Assembly: GCF_017875645.1 (NCBI RefSeq)
Contig: NZ_JAGGMR010000001.1
Coordinates: 3,906,001-3,970,000 of the forward strand
Direction: 5' to 3'
Length of the DNA stretch: 64,000 nt
Source of the DNA: Nocardia goodfellowii
GTDB taxonomy: Bacteria; Actinomycetota; Actinomycetes; Mycobacteriales; Mycobacteriaceae
A program made the translations under genes and the position numbers. Numbering within the stretch: the first letter of the stretch is position 1; every line of letters starts with the position of its first letter. Under the pieces are notes generated by a model. It was given only the letters and a program-made list of their open reading frames with translations, was not told where the DNA came from and ran no database searches. Positions 24,659 through 37,910 of the stretch are shown in pieces.

Positions 24659-25372
24659 ATGAGCAATCCTGGGGCGGGGGTCTTGGCCGTAATGCCGCTG
24701 CACACGATCAGCGAGGTATACGGCGAGTCCGGGCTGCGTGAACGATTACTACTGGAGATCGCCGAACTGCCGGATTCCGAGCGACTCGGCGAGGCGCTCG
24801 AACTGGCCTCCGCATTGCACGGTGCCGATCGTTACGGCCGCGAGCCCTATCTCAATCACCTGCTGCGCGTGACGATTCGGATCATCAGCCACTATGAGGT
24901 CCGGGATCCCGACGTCGTGGTGGCGGGTTTGCTGCACGATTCCGTAGAGGATCATCCACGCGAACTGGCGGGCGATTCGACCGGTGCGCCCACCGACGCG
25001 GCGCTCACCGAACTCGCCCGGCGATTCGGCGTCCGGGTCGCCGATATCGTTGCCGCCGTGACGAATCCGGAACCCGACCCCCGGGTGGACCGGCACGAGC
25101 AGTACCGCGAGCATGTCGCCGCCAACCTCGATCGCGCGCCCTGGGCCCGCGTGGTCAAGTTCTCCGATTTCACCGACAACGGCGTCGGCATTCTCTACTC
25201 CACCGGCCCGCACATGCGGAAGCTGGCCAGTAAATACCGTCCGCTCACCGATGTGTACCGCGAGCTGGTCATGCGGCCCGACACTCCGCTCGCCGAGCAC
25301 GTCAAACAGCACATCCTCGACCAGCTGGATCGCGCCGACGAACGATTCGAAGCGATTCTCGCCCGCGACTGA
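24659..25372 (+). CDS. HD phosphohydrolase, alarmone-hydrolase-like
   Basis: 237 aa. The layout matches the hydrolase half of RelA/SpoT and Mesh1: His67 in LNHLLRV, His93-Asp94 with Glu97-Asp98 in LLHDSVEDH, and VVKFSDFTDNG in the place of the usual KLADRLHN. No synthetase, TGS or ACT domain. It could therefore be a small (p)ppGpp hydrolase, or act on another nucleotide. In-frame ATG at about residue 11 (MPLHTISEV) is an alternative start. Confidence 0.7.
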   Translation: MSNPGAGVLAVMPLHTISEVYGESGLRERLLLEIAELPDSERLGEALELASALHGADRYGREPYLNHLLRVTIRIISHYEVRDPDVVVAGLLHDSVEDHPRELAGDSTGAPTDAALTELARRFGVRVADIVAAVTNPEPDPRVDRHEQYREHVAANLDRAPWARVVKFSDFTDNGVGILYSTGPHMRKLASKYRPLTDVYRELVMRPDTPLAEHVKQHILDQLDRADERFEAILARD

Positions 25373-25408
25373 AGCGCGTCGGCCGCGCTTCGGGCCTAGG
25401 CTCGCAGC

Positions 25409-25834
25409 ATGGCAATCAAGAACATCGGCGAGCGGCTGTTCGTAGGTCTGAACGCGTTCCTGTACCGGATCAGTGGCGGCAAGGTGCTCGGCAAGATTCA
25501 GGGCGCACCCGTGCTGCTGCTCACCACGGTCGGCCGCAAGACCGGCAAAGCCCGCACCTCCCCACTGCTGTATCTGCGGGACGGCGACCGCTACCTCGTC
25601 GTCGGTTCGCACGCGGGCGCGCAGGCCGATCCGGCGTGGGTGCACAATTTGCGCGCGAAGCCCGAGGCCGAGATCGAGATCGGCAAGGAAACGATCCCGG
25701 TCCGGGCCGTCGAGCTGTCCGCCGCCGAAAGCGCGCCGCTGTGGCCGCGGCTGGACGCCATGTACGCCGGGTACGCCGATTACCGCACCAAGACCGACCG
25801 CACCTTCCCGGTTTTCGCGCTCACCCGGCGGTGA
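25409..25834 (+). CDS. Ddn-like F420(deazaflavin)-dependent oxidoreductase
   Basis: 141 aa split beta-barrel. GAPVLLLTTVGRKTGKART followed by SPLLYLRDGDRYLVVGSHAG and PAWVHNLRAKPEAEIEIG is the signature of the deazaflavin-dependent nitroreductase (Ddn) family, in which GRKTGK binds the F420 phosphate. Such proteins reduce quinones and nitroaromatics. The 3' end overlaps the end of the convergent ABC transporter gene by 14 bases. Confidence 0.9.
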   Translation: MAIKNIGERLFVGLNAFLYRISGGKVLGKIQGAPVLLLTTVGRKTGKARTSPLLYLRDGDRYLVVGSHAGAQADPAWVHNLRAKPEAEIEIGKETIPVRAVELSAAESAPLWPRLDAMYAGYADYRTKTDRTFPVFALTRR

Positions 25835-27602
25835 GCTCCTCGCCCAGGAATCCGCCGGACTGGTGCTGCCACAGCTTCGCGTAAACCCCTTGGGCGCGAA
25901 GCAGTTCCGCGTGCGTGCCCTGTTCGAGCACGGTGCCGCGGTCGAGCACGACCAGCTGATCCATGCTGGCCACGGTGCTCAGCCGGTGCGCGACCACCAG
26001 CGCCGTGCGGCCCGCCATGAGTTCCCACAGGGCCTGCTGCACCAGTAGTTCGCCTTCGGAATCCAAGGCGCTGGTGGCTTCGTCGAGCAGCAGGATCGGC
26101 GCGTCGCGCAGGATGGCGCGGGCCAGTGCGACGCGTTGGCGCTGGCCGCCGGACAGTTTCACCCCGCGCTCGCCGACCAGCGTTTCCAGCCCCTCCGGCA
26201 GGGCGTCGGCGAATTCGGTGACGTGAGCGGCCTTCGCCGCGCGCTGCACTTCCTCGTCGGTCGCCCCGGGCCGGGCGAAGCGGATGTTCTCGCGCAGCGT
26301 GCGGTGGAACATCGCCGGGTCCTGCGGCACATAGGCCAGCATGCCGCGCAGATCCGCCTGCTTCAGCCGCGAGATGTCTTGTCCGCCGATGCGAATCGCG
26401 CCACCCTGGATGTCGGTCATGCGCAGTAGCAGTTGGGTGATGGTGGTCTTGCCGCCACCCGAGCGGCCGACGAGGCCCATCCGGGTGCCCGCCGGGACAT
26501 CCAGGTCCAAGCCGGTGAACAGCGGCTTCGCGCCCGGATAGGTGAAATCGACCTTGTCGAAGCGCACCCCGAAGTCCTTCGGCCGCAAGGGTTCCGGCTG
26601 CTCCGCCTCCTTGATCGCGGGCGGGGTCAGCAGCAGCTCGGTGAACTGGGCGGCTTCGGTGATCGCGCTTTCCAGCCGGCGATAGATCTGATTGAACCGG
26701 AACATGATTCCGGTCGCGTTCCAGTAGTAGGTGAACACCACGACGATCACCCCGACCCCGGCTCCCCGGCCCAGCAGCCGCAAGGCCAGCAGCAACCCGA
26801 GCACATTCGTGAGCACGAACAGCGGCGTCACCACCAGATCGATCCGCAGGTTTCCGTAATCCCAGGAGATCAGCGCTCTGCGCCGCATCTCCGTCACCCG
26901 CCGGCGATGCTCGGCCGCTTCGTGCCGCTCGGCGGCGAAGGCGCGCACGGAATGCATATTCGACACACTGTCGGCCACATGGCCCGCCACCTGGGCGATA
27001 GCGCCTTCGCGCGCGTCGACCATCCGCTGCCGCCGCCGCACCAAGGGCGCGATCATCAGCCCGGTGAGCACGATCAACCCGACCATGACTGCCACCAGTA
27101 GCGGGTCGTAACGCCACAGCACCACCGCCGCGAAACCGATCGGCACGACCAGTGCGCACACTTCGAACACCAGCGTGTCGACGAAGATCTCGAAGCGCGA
27201 CGCGAAACCCAGCGCCCGTTTGGTCAGCGACCCGGCGAAATTATCGTGGAAGAACGCGGCATCTTGAGCGAGCAACTCGTCCATCGCCGTGACGTACAGA
27301 TTCTCGATCCCGTACGCGGCGGTTCGGTTCAGGCAATGAATCCCGAACCGCCAGAACAACTCCGAACACAGCAGCAATCCCGCGACGCCCAGCACATAGG
27401 GCAGCACCGCCCCGGGCTCCGCCTTCCCCTCGGCGGCGATCCGCCCCACCATCGCCGCCACCAGCAGCGGCACGAGATACAACTGGCAAACATTTCCCAC
27501 CGCCGGCGCGAGCAGCGCCGGTACCGTGAACCTCGGTCGCCGGCGCAATTCTCTTCCGTAATAACGAAGTACCCGCCGGACGGCCGTCTCCCGAGTAGCC
27601 AT
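25821..27602 (-). CDS. ABC exporter half-transporter
   Basis: 593 aa: six membrane helices (about 20-310) then a nucleotide-binding domain with Walker A GRSGGGKTT, signature LSGGQRQRVALARA, Walker B ILLLDEATSALD and switch His in VVAHRLST. A single half-transporter, so a homodimer is likely. The substrate could be a lipid, drug or peptide. Located downstream of a TetR gene on the same strand (135 bases apart), so it may be under that regulator. Confidence 0.92.
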   Translation of the reverse strand: MATRETAVRRVLRYYGRELRRRPRFTVPALLAPAVGNVCQLYLVPLLVAAMVGRIAAEGKAEPGAVLPYVLGVAGLLLCSELFWRFGIHCLNRTAAYGIENLYVTAMDELLAQDAAFFHDNFAGSLTKRALGFASRFEIFVDTLVFEVCALVVPIGFAAVVLWRYDPLLVAVMVGLIVLTGLMIAPLVRRRQRMVDAREGAIAQVAGHVADSVSNMHSVRAFAAERHEAAEHRRRVTEMRRRALISWDYGNLRIDLVVTPLFVLTNVLGLLLALRLLGRGAGVGVIVVVFTYYWNATGIMFRFNQIYRRLESAITEAAQFTELLLTPPAIKEAEQPEPLRPKDFGVRFDKVDFTYPGAKPLFTGLDLDVPAGTRMGLVGRSGGGKTTITQLLLRMTDIQGGAIRIGGQDISRLKQADLRGMLAYVPQDPAMFHRTLRENIRFARPGATDEEVQRAAKAAHVTEFADALPEGLETLVGERGVKLSGGQRQRVALARAILRDAPILLLDEATSALDSEGELLVQQALWELMAGRTALVVAHRLSTVASMDQLVVLDRGTVLEQGTHAELLRAQGVYAKLWQHQSGGFLGEELTAG

Positions 27603-27736
27603 CGATCTCCCTCTCGAATCGTCTTCGAGCAGCCCGCGACCGTCCCGGGACGGCGATGGCCGGGAAACGGTGCGGGGATGGAGTAGCCCATGGTGCCCGC
27701 CGGGCGGCGGTCCGGTCCACCGATTTTGCGGGCGAG

Positions 27737-28312
27737 TCAGGGTGTGCGCAGGACGGATTCGACGAGTTCGCGGACGGCGGTCAACAGCCGATCGGCCGCA
27801 CCGGCGCGGACCATGTGCTGGACCAGCTCGCCGCCGAGCGGGGCGAGCAGCAGCGCTCCGACGGTCTCGGCGTCGAGATCGGGGCGGGCTTCGCGGAGCA
27901 GCGCGGTGATGTGGGCCGCCCAGAAGCTGTGGAATTCCGCGCGCTCGGGGTGCGGTGGCACGGCCTGGTAGGCGACGACGAGTTCGACGTTGTCGATGAT
28001 CAGGCGGGTCATCGCGTCGAAGTAGGCGAGCAGCCGTTCCCCGGCGGGAGCGCCCGGACCGAGCGGCGGGGGGCCGCTGGTGACCGCGGTGACCAACTCG
28101 CGGGCGGGGGCGCTGACCAACTCGTGCAGAAGCCCCGCCCGGCTGCCGAATCGATGGAAGATGGTGCCTTTTCCGACTCCGGCCGCGGCCGCGACCCGGT
28201 CCATCGTGATGCCCTCGGCACCGTGCTCGGCCAGTAGCGCCTTGGTCGCGTCGAGGATGGCGCGCCGATTGCGTGCGGCGTCGGCCCGTTCCCTGGGGTG
28301 CCCGTCGGACAT
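27737..28312 (-). CDS. TetR-family regulator
   Basis: 191 aa from ATG 28312 (MSDGHPRERADAARN); a longer frame begins at 28375 inside the operator and is unlikely. HTH about 15-60 (ILDATKALLAEHGAEGITM, then GVGKGTIFHRFGSR). The C-terminal ligand domain is all-helical. A 17-base inverted repeat pair (28357-28407) lies in the space shared with the divergent MDR reductase gene, a typical TetR arrangement that suggests it represses both. Confidence 0.9.
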   Translation of the reverse strand: MSDGHPRERADAARNRRAILDATKALLAEHGAEGITMDRVAAAAGVGKGTIFHRFGSRAGLLHELVSAPARELVTAVTSGPPPLGPGAPAGERLLAYFDAMTRLIIDNVELVVAYQAVPPHPERAEFHSFWAAHITALLREARPDLDAETVGALLLAPLGGELVQHMVRAGAADRLLTAVRELVESVLRTP

Positions 28313-28356
28313 CTCACCCGCTTCCTGCAGAGGCTCCGAACCACAAGAGCATTGAC

Positions 28357-28407
28357 AAGTTGACCGACGGTCCATAACGTCGAGTTAATTGGACTGTCAG
28401 TCAACTT
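28357..28407. promoter_or_regulatory. TetR operator, inverted 17-base arms
   Basis: AAGTTGACCGACGGTCC (28357-28373) and its near-complement GGACTGTCAGTCAACTT (28391-28407), 15 of 17 pairs matching, centred between the divergent TetR and MDR genes. Each arm also contains a GTTGAC core, so two dimers may bind. Confidence 0.7.
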
Positions 28408-28420
28408 ATGGAGTTATCGA

Positions 28421-29398
28421 ATGCAGGCAATCGTAATGACGGGCGTCGGCGGGCCCGAGGTGCTGGTCGCTCGTCAGGTGTCCACCCCGCATCCAGGTGC
28501 CGGTGAGGTGGTGATTCGCGCCGAAGCGATCCCGGTGCTGTTCCCCGAGACCAAGCTGCGCTCCGGCGAATTCCCACTGGCCGCGGAACCGCCGTTCGTA
28601 TTCGGCTTCCAGGCGGTGGGCACTGTGGTGGAAGTTGGAGCGGGGGCGGACACCGAGCTGATCGGGCGGCGAGTCGCCGTGTCCACCATGGGTTTCGGCG
28701 CGTACGCCGAATTCGTCTGTGCCTCAGCGGCTTCCGTGACCCCGATTCCGGCAGGTTTGTCCGCGAGCGACGCGGCCGCCGTCATGATGAGCGGCTCGGT
28801 GGCGCTGGCCTTGCTCGACGCCGCTCGTCTGACCGGGGCGGAGACGGTATTGATCGAAGCCGCCGCGACGGGCGTGGGCGCCGCGCTGACCCAGCTGGCC
28901 GCAGCCGCCGGCGCCGCCCGCGTCATCGCGACCGCGGGTGGCCCGGCCAAAAACGCCCACGCCCGCAAGCTGGGCGCCGACGAAGTGGTCGACCATACCG
29001 ACCCGTCCTGGCTCGCCCGGGTCCGTGAAATCCTCGGTGACGCACACGTGGACGTCGTCTTCGACTCGATCGGCGGATCCTCGGCCGCCGATCTACTCGA
29101 CTGCGTAACACCCCTGAGCGGACGCATCCTCAGCTACGGATTCCTCTCGGGCGCTCCCGCCCAGGTCTCCGCCGCGGACCTGATCCCGCGCGGTCTCACC
29201 CTGACCGGCTGTGCCGGACCGCACTGGCTCGGCCGCGTAGCGCAGTCGCGCGCCGCCGCCTTCGACTCGGCCGCGACCGGGACGCTGATCCCCTACATCG
29301 AAGCCACCTTGCCGCTCGACCACGCGAGCGAAGCCCACCGCCTCCTCGAATCTCGCACCGCCCTCGGCGCGATCCTTCTGCGACCCAGTCAGTCTTGA
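28421..29398 (+). CDS. MDR-family (quinone) oxidoreductase
   Basis: 325 aa zinc-free medium-chain reductase/dehydrogenase. N-terminal GroES-like domain (MTGVGGPEVLVARQVSTP), Rossmann domain with AAATGVGAALTQLAAAAGA and GADEVVDHTDPSWL, and VFDSIGG. The cysteine and histidine zinc ligands of true alcohol dehydrogenases are absent. NADPH-dependent reduction of quinones or enals is probable. Controlled by the divergent TetR through the operator at 28357-28407. Confidence 0.9.
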   Translation: MQAIVMTGVGGPEVLVARQVSTPHPGAGEVVIRAEAIPVLFPETKLRSGEFPLAAEPPFVFGFQAVGTVVEVGAGADTELIGRRVAVSTMGFGAYAEFVCASAASVTPIPAGLSASDAAAVMMSGSVALALLDAARLTGAETVLIEAAATGVGAALTQLAAAAGAARVIATAGGPAKNAHARKLGADEVVDHTDPSWLARVREILGDAHVDVVFDSIGGSSAADLLDCVTPLSGRILSYGFLSGAPAQVSAADLIPRGLTLTGCAGPHWLGRVAQSRAAAFDSAATGTLIPYIEATLPLDHASEAHRLLESRTALGAILLRPSQS

Positions 29399-29603
29399 AC
29401 CGCGACTTGGTAATTCAGCTCGGCATCACATCGCGCGTGCACCCGGCCGGCGGCTATCGCTGACGGTCGGCGGAAAAACTCTCGCAACCGTGCCGGGGGC
29501 GGGCCGCGTGGCCCGGCTCACAGCCGCGCGCGTGGCCCGGCTCACACCGGATATGCCTGGTTAAGGCCCAGATTGGGGCGCTGTTAGGCTGCTAGCCGTA
29601 AGA

Positions 29604-29643
29604 CATCCTTTAACGGACCGTTCAGTGAGGCGGGGAAGGAGGT
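29604..29643 (+). promoter_or_regulatory. PyrR-binding leader hairpin overlapping pyrR ribosome site
   Basis: ATCCTTTAACGGACC followed by GTGAGGCGGGGAAGGAGG: CATCCTT (29604-29610) can pair with AAGGAGG (29636-29642), and the interior carries the conserved TTTAACGGACC...GTGAGGC of the PyrR recognition loop. Because the 3' arm is the pyrR Shine-Dalgarno, PyrR-UMP binding would block translation of pyrR, as described for mycobacterial pyr operons, instead of transcription attenuation. Confidence 0.75.
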
Positions 29644-29647
29644 CGGC

Positions 29648-30280
29648 ATGGCTGTCCCTGGAGATCGGGCCGCCAAGTCCGGCGAGCAATCGCAACGGCA
29701 TACCCCCGAGTGGGTGGCGACGGGGCGCGAGCTACTGTCGCCGTCTGACGTGAGTCGGACCATCGCGCGTATCGCGCATCAGATCATCGAAAAGACCGCC
29801 CTGGATTCCGACGATCCCGGCGCCCCGCGTGTGGTGCTGATCGGCATTCCCACGCGCGGCACCACCCTGGCGGCGCGGCTGACCGAGAAGATCGAGGAAT
29901 TCTCCGGTGTCCGCCCGGCGCTCGGTTCGCTCGACATCACCCTCTACCGCGACGATCTGCGGACCCGCCCGCATCGCCCGCTGGAGCGCACCTCGGTACC
30001 CGAGGGCGGCATCGAGGACGCGCTGGTCGTGCTCGTCGACGACGTGCTGTTCTCCGGCCGCACCGTGCGTTCGGCCCTGGACGGCCTGCGCGACCTGGGC
30101 CGCCCCCGCTCGGTCCAGCTGGCGGTGCTGATCGACCGCGGCCACCGCGAACTCCCGATCCGCGCCGATTTCGTGGGCAAGAACGTGCCCACCTCCCGCT
30201 CGGAAGACATTTCGGTCCTGCTCACCGAACACGACGGCCGCGACGGCGTCTACCTGCGTCAGGAGGCTGAGGCCCAGTGA
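29648..30280 (+). CDS. pyrR: pyrimidine operon regulator / uracil phosphoribosyltransferase
   Basis: 210 aa. PRPP-binding motif [20 protein letters not shown] and [14 protein letters not shown] hood region are intact. PyrR binds the leader hairpin at 29604-29643 in a UMP-dependent way; many homologues also have weak UPRT activity. N-terminal extension of about 25 residues. First gene of the pyrimidine operon pyrR-pyrB-pyrC-PH-like-carA-carB-pyrF. Confidence 0.96.
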   Translation: MAVPGDRAAKSGEQSQRHTPEWVATGRELLSPSDVSRTIARIAHQIIEKTALDSDDPGAPRVVLIGIPTRGTTLAARLTEKIEEFSGVRPALGSLDITLYRDDLRTRPHRPLERTSVPEGGIEDALVVLVDDVLFSGRTVRSALDGLRDLGRPRSVQLAVLIDRGHRELPIRADFVGKNVPTSRSEDISVLLTEHDGRDGVYLRQEAEAQ

Positions 30281-30314
30281 GGGAGCGTAGCGACGCAGTG
30301 CAGCCGTGGCGCAC

Positions 30315-30347
30315 GCCGGAACTGAGCGTCAGCGAGGTGGAGGCGTG
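30315..30347 (+). repeat. short dispersed repeat with ribosome site (copy 1)
   Basis: In the pyrR-pyrB spacer, GCCGGAACTGAGCGTCAGCG then AGGTGGAGGCGTG. It resembles two copies at 58694-58727 and 58776-58807 between fmt and rsmB. The repeat supplies GAGGTGGAGG, the probable ribosome site of pyrB. Confidence 0.5.
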
Positions 30348-31301
30348 AGGCATCTTCTGAGCGTTACCGCTTTGGATCGTGCCGCCGCGGTCGCACTCCT
30401 GGACGAAGCCGAACGCTTCGAGCAGGCGCTGCTGGGCCGCGAAGTGCACAAGCTGCCCACGTTGCGCGGCCGCACCGTGATGACGGTGTTCTACGAGAAC
30501 TCCACGCGCACCCGCGTGTCCTTCGAGGTGGCCGGTAAGTGGATGAGCGCGGACGTGATCAACGTCAGCGCCAGTTCGTCCTCGGTCTCCAAGGGTGAAT
30601 CGCTGCGCGACACCGCGTTGACCTTGCACGCGGCGGGCGCGGACGCGCTGATCGTCCGGCATCCGGCTTCGGGTGCGGCCCATCAGATCGCCCGCTGGAT
30701 GGACGCCTGGGCGGCGCAGGAAAACCGCCAGGGTCCCGCGATCATCAACGCCGGTGACGGTATGCACGAGCACCCGACCCAGGCGCTGCTGGACGCGCTC
30801 ACCCTGCGTCAGCGGCTCGGTGACCTGGAGGGCAAGCGGGTCGTGATCGTCGGCGACATCCTGCACAGCCGGGTCGCCCGCTCGAATGTCTTCCTGCTCG
30901 GCACGCTCGGCGCCGAGGTGACCCTGGTCGCGCCGCGCACACTGCTGCCGATCGGCGTCGAATCCTGGCCCTGCCGTGTCGCGAACTCGCTCGACGCGGA
31001 ACTGCCGGGCGCCGACGCGGTGATGATGCTGCGCGTCCAGCAGGAGCGGATGAACGGCGGGTTCTTCCCGTCGCCGCGCGAGTACTCGGTCAACTACGGC
31101 CTCAGCGAACGCCGGATGGCGATGCTCGACGAGCACACCGTGGTCCTGCACCCGGGTCCGATGCTGCGCGGCATGGAAATCGCCCCCGCCGTTGCGGATT
31201 CGGCGCGGGCGGCGATTCTGCAACAGGTCACCAACGGTGTGCACATGCGCATGGCGGTGCTGTTCCGCCTGCTGGTCGGCACCCAGGAGGCAGTCGCATG
31301 A
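30345..31301 (+). CDS. pyrB: aspartate carbamoyltransferase catalytic subunit
   Basis: 318 aa. Carbamoyl-phosphate motif [13 protein letters not shown], the 80s-loop [12 protein letters not shown], and HPTQALLD are all intact. No pyrI regulatory subunit follows, as usual in Actinobacteria, and PyrC is directly downstream, with which PyrB may associate. GTG 30345 chosen over upstream frames because of GAGGTGGAGG just before it. Stop overlaps pyrC start (ATGA). Confidence 0.97.
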   Translation: MRHLLSVTALDRAAAVALLDEAERFEQALLGREVHKLPTLRGRTVMTVFYENSTRTRVSFEVAGKWMSADVINVSASSSSVSKGESLRDTALTLHAAGADALIVRHPASGAAHQIARWMDAWAAQENRQGPAIINAGDGMHEHPTQALLDALTLRQRLGDLEGKRVVIVGDILHSRVARSNVFLLGTLGAEVTLVAPRTLLPIGVESWPCRVANSLDAELPGADAVMMLRVQQERMNGGFFPSPREYSVNYGLSERRMAMLDEHTVVLHPGPMLRGMEIAPAVADSARAAILQQVTNGVHMRMAVLFRLLVGTQEAVA

Positions 31302-32683
31302 CTCAGAAAGGCGGCCCGATGGAACTGCTGCTCAGGGGCGTTCGGCCCTACGGCGAGGGTGACCCGGTCGACGTGCTGGTTCGCGACGGCGTGATCGCCG
31401 AGATCGGCACCGGCCTCACCACCGACGCCGAGGTCATCGACGCCCAGGGCCAGATCCTGCTGCCCGGTTTCGTCGACCTGCACACGCATCTGCGCGAACC
31501 CGGTCGCGAGGACACCGAGACGATCGAAACCGGTTCCGCCGCAGCGGCTCTCGGTGGCTACACCGCGGTGTTCGCGATGGCCAACACCAGCCCGGTCGCC
31601 GACTCGCACGTCGTCACCGATCATGTGTGGCGGCGCGGTCAGGAAGTCGGGCTGGTCGACGTCTATCCGGTCGGCGCGGTCACGGTCGGTTTGCGGGGCA
31701 AGCAACTCGCGGAAATGGGCACCATGGCCGCGGGTGTCGGTCAGGTCCGGATGTTCTCCGACGACGGCCACTGCGTCTACGACCCGCTGATCATGCGCCG
31801 CGCCCTGGAATACGCGACCTCCCTGGGCGTACTCATCGCTCAGCACGCGGAGGAGCCACGCCTCACCGAGGGCGCGGTGGCGCACGAGGGCCCGACCGCC
31901 GCCAGACTCGGCCTGGCCGGGTGGCCGCGCGCCGCGGAGGAGTCCATCGTGGCCCGCGACGCCCTGCTCGCCCGCGACGCGAACGCGCGCGTGCACATCT
32001 GCCACGCCTCCACCGCGGGCACCGTGGAGCTGGTGAAATGGGCCAAGTCCCAGGGTATTTCGATCACCGCCGAGGTCACGCCGCACCATCTGCTGCTCGA
32101 CGATTCGCGCCTGGAAACCTACGACGCGGTCAACAAGGTCAACCCGCCACTGCGCGAGGCCTCCGATGCCGCCGCCCTGCGCCAGGCCCTGGCCGACGGT
32201 GTCATCGACTGTGTCGCCACCGACCACGCCCCGCATGCCGAACAGGACAAGTGCTGCGAGTTCTCCGCGGCCCGCCCCGGCATGCTGGGCCTGGAGACGG
32301 CGCTGTCGATCATCGTGTCGACCATGGTCGAGCCCGGCCTGCTGGACTGGCGCGGTGTCGCGCGGGTGATGAGCGAGCAGCCCGCGGCGATCGTCGGTCT
32401 GGACGAGCACGGCCGTCCGATCGAGGTGGGCGAGCCCGCCAACCTCACCCTGATCGACCCGGACGCGAGCTGGACGGTGCGGGCGAAGGAACTCGCCAGC
32501 ATCTCCAACAACACGCCGTTCGAGGACATGACCTTCCCGGCGAAGGTGACGGCGACGCTGTTGCGCGGCCGGGTCACCGCACGTGATGGCAAGCCCGCGA
32601 CGCGAGTTCAGGGCCCGGATGCGGTAGCGCGGCGCGACCACGCGGGGTCCGACGCGCGTCGCCGATCAGACGGAGTGGGCTAG
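31298..32683 (+). CDS. pyrC: dihydroorotase
   Basis: 461 aa type I amidohydrolase. [12 protein letters not shown] (metal His pair), [23 protein letters not shown] and [12 protein letters not shown] (Asp) are present. The C-terminus is about 20 residues longer than usual, with an Arg/Asp-rich tail ([18 protein letters not shown]) that continues to the next start. An internal ATG at 31319 ([12 protein letters not shown]) is a reasonable alternative start. Confidence 0.96.
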   Translation: MTQKGGPMELLLRGVRPYGEGDPVDVLVRDGVIAEIGTGLTTDAEVIDAQGQILLPGFVDLHTHLREPGREDTETIETGSAAAALGGYTAVFAMANTSPVADSHVVTDHVWRRGQEVGLVDVYPVGAVTVGLRGKQLAEMGTMAAGVGQVRMFSDDGHCVYDPLIMRRALEYATSLGVLIAQHAEEPRLTEGAVAHEGPTAARLGLAGWPRAAEESIVARDALLARDANARVHICHASTAGTVELVKWAKSQGISITAEVTPHHLLLDDSRLETYDAVNKVNPPLREASDAAALRQALADGVIDCVATDHAPHAEQDKCCEFSAARPGMLGLETALSIIVSTMVEPGLLDWRGVARVMSEQPAAIVGLDEHGRPIEVGEPANLTLIDPDASWTVRAKELASISNNTPFEDMTFPAKVTATLLRGRVTARDGKPATRVQGPDAVARRDHAGSDARRRSDGVG

Positions 32684-33178
32684 ATGGAGAGAACGCTGTG
32701 GGTCATCGGCTGCCTGGCGCTGTTCGCGCTGGCGCTGTGGCTGATGTACCGGAGCTGGCGGAAGCGGGCCGCCCGCCAAGCCGAACGCATCGGTGAACTG
32801 CCGCGGGTCCCCGCCGACCTCGGCGCGCAGGTGCTGGAACCGACCACCGGCCTCTACCTGGGCAGTACCTTCGCGCCCAGCTGGCAGGACCGGATCGCGG
32901 TCGGCGACCTGGGTTTCCGCGCCACCGCGGAACTGACCCGGTTCGACAAGGGAATCCTGCTCGAACGCGGCGGCGCCACGGCGCTCTGGATTCCGCAGGA
33001 GTCCATCACCGCGGTGCGGACCGAGCGCGGTCACGCGGGCAAGGTAATGACGGAAGATGGTGTGCTGGTAATTCGCTGGAAGCTGCCGACCGGAACCGAG
33101 ATCGATACCGGTTTCCGAGGAGACGACAAGACGGTGTACCCGGCGTGGGCCAGGAAATCGACGGGAGACGACGAGTGA
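32684..33178 (+). CDS. membrane-anchored PH-like protein, Rv1382 family
   Basis: 164 aa. One N-terminal membrane helix ([18 protein letters not shown]), a basic cytosolic flank, then a PH-like beta-rich domain ([34 protein letters not shown]). The gene holds the same slot between pyrC and carA as Rv1382 in M. tuberculosis. Starts directly after the pyrC stop and overlaps carA by four bases (GTGA). Its role in pyrimidine synthesis is unknown. Confidence 0.85.
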   Translation: MERTLWVIGCLALFALALWLMYRSWRKRAARQAERIGELPRVPADLGAQVLEPTTGLYLGSTFAPSWQDRIAVGDLGFRATAELTRFDKGILLERGGATALWIPQESITAVRTERGHAGKVMTEDGVLVIRWKLPTGTEIDTGFRGDDKTVYPAWARKSTGDDE

Positions 33179-34316
33179 CGAAGACAGAATCTGCCGCTCT
33201 CGTGCTGGAGGACGGTCGCGTGTTCCGCGGCACGGCCTACGGCGCGCTGGGCGAAACCCTGGGCGAGGCGGTGTTCTGCACCGCGATGACCGGCTACCAG
33301 GAGACCTTGACCGACCCCAGTTACCACCGCCAGATCGTGGTGGCCACGGCCCCGCAGATCGGCAACACCGGCTGGAACGGCGAGGACGACGAGTCCGGCA
33401 AGATCTGGGTCGCCGGTTATGTCGTGCGTGACCCGGCCCGCCGGGCCTCCAACTGGCGCGCGACCACCACGCTGCCCGAGGAAATGCGGCGTCAGAACGT
33501 GGTCGGCATCGCGGGCGTCGACACCCGCGCCCTGGTCCGCCACCTGCGCAGCCGCGGGTCGATGAAGGCGGGCATCTTCTCCGGCCCCGCCCTGGCCGAC
33601 GCCGACCAGCTGATCTCGCGCGTCACCGGCCAGCCCTCGATGCTCGGCGCGGACCTGGCCGAGGAGGTCAGCACCGACGAGATCTACACCATCGAGGCCG
33701 GCGGGGCGGTGGGCGGGAAAGGCACTGCCGATCACCGCTTCACCGTCGTGGCGGTCGACCTGGGCATCAAGACCAACACCCCGCGCATGTTCGCCGAGCG
33801 CGGCATGCGGGTGCATGTGGTCCCGTCCAACACCACCCTGGATCAGATCAAGGAACTGCGCCCGGACGGCGTCTTCCTGTCCAACGGTCCGGGCGACCCG
33901 GCCACTCAGGACGGCGCGGTCGCGCTCACCCAGGGCGTTCTCTCCGAGGGCCTGCCGCTGTTCGGCATCTGCTTCGGCAACCAGATCCTGGGCCGGGCGC
34001 TGGGCCGTGACACCTACAAGATGAAGTTCGGCCACCGCGGCATCAACATCCCGGTCGTCGAGCACCGCACCGGCCGCATCTCGATCACCGCGCAGAACCA
34101 CGGCTTCGCCCTGGAAGGCGAGCGGGGCGAGCAGTTCGACACCCCGTTCGGCAAGGCCGAGATCAGCCATGTCTGCGCCAACGACGGCACCGTCGAGGGC
34201 GTGCAGCTGGTAGCGGGCCGCGCGTTCTCCGTGCAGTACCACCCGGAGGCCGCCGCCGGCCCCCACGACGCCGCTTATCTCTTCGACCGTTTCGCCGGTC
34301 TCATGGAAGGAGCCTG

Positions 34317-34317
<1 letters not shown>
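33175..34317 (+). CDS. carA: carbamoyl-phosphate synthase small subunit
   Basis: 380 aa glutamine amidotransferase. Nucleophile Cys in [15 protein letters not shown], His-Glu of the triad in [14 protein letters not shown]-terminal CarA domain begins [17 protein letters not shown] start overlapping the previous stop. Ends in TGATG with carB. Confidence 0.97.
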
Positions 34318-37709
<3,392 letters not shown>

Positions 37710-37716
37710 AATGTTG

Positions 37717-37827
37717 GCAGCGCCTGCGGCGCTGCGTGTTCGCGGCCATTGATGTCTCGCTTCCGAGCGGTCGAGACTCGCGCCTTCGGCGCGTGCGCTT
37801 CGACCGCTCGGAAGCGAGACGGCCGCG
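37717..37827. repeat. nested hairpins between carB and pyrF
   Basis: First a short stem GCAGCGCC-TGC-GGCGCTGC (37717-37735), then a long one: CGCGGCC (37741-37747) with GGCCGCG (37821-37827), and a perfect 21-base stem 37754-37774 with 37800-37820, enclosing an inner CGCGCC-TTC-GGCGCG-like stem. No T-tract follows, so it is not a simple terminator; it might attenuate or stabilise, separating carB from pyrF. Confidence 0.6.
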
Positions 37828-37910
37828 AACGGTCGGTCGTAAGGCTCCCTCCGTGGGGCACGGTTGCGCGTGAAGTGATGTGCTGGTAATCGGTCTGATT
37901 CAGGAGAACC

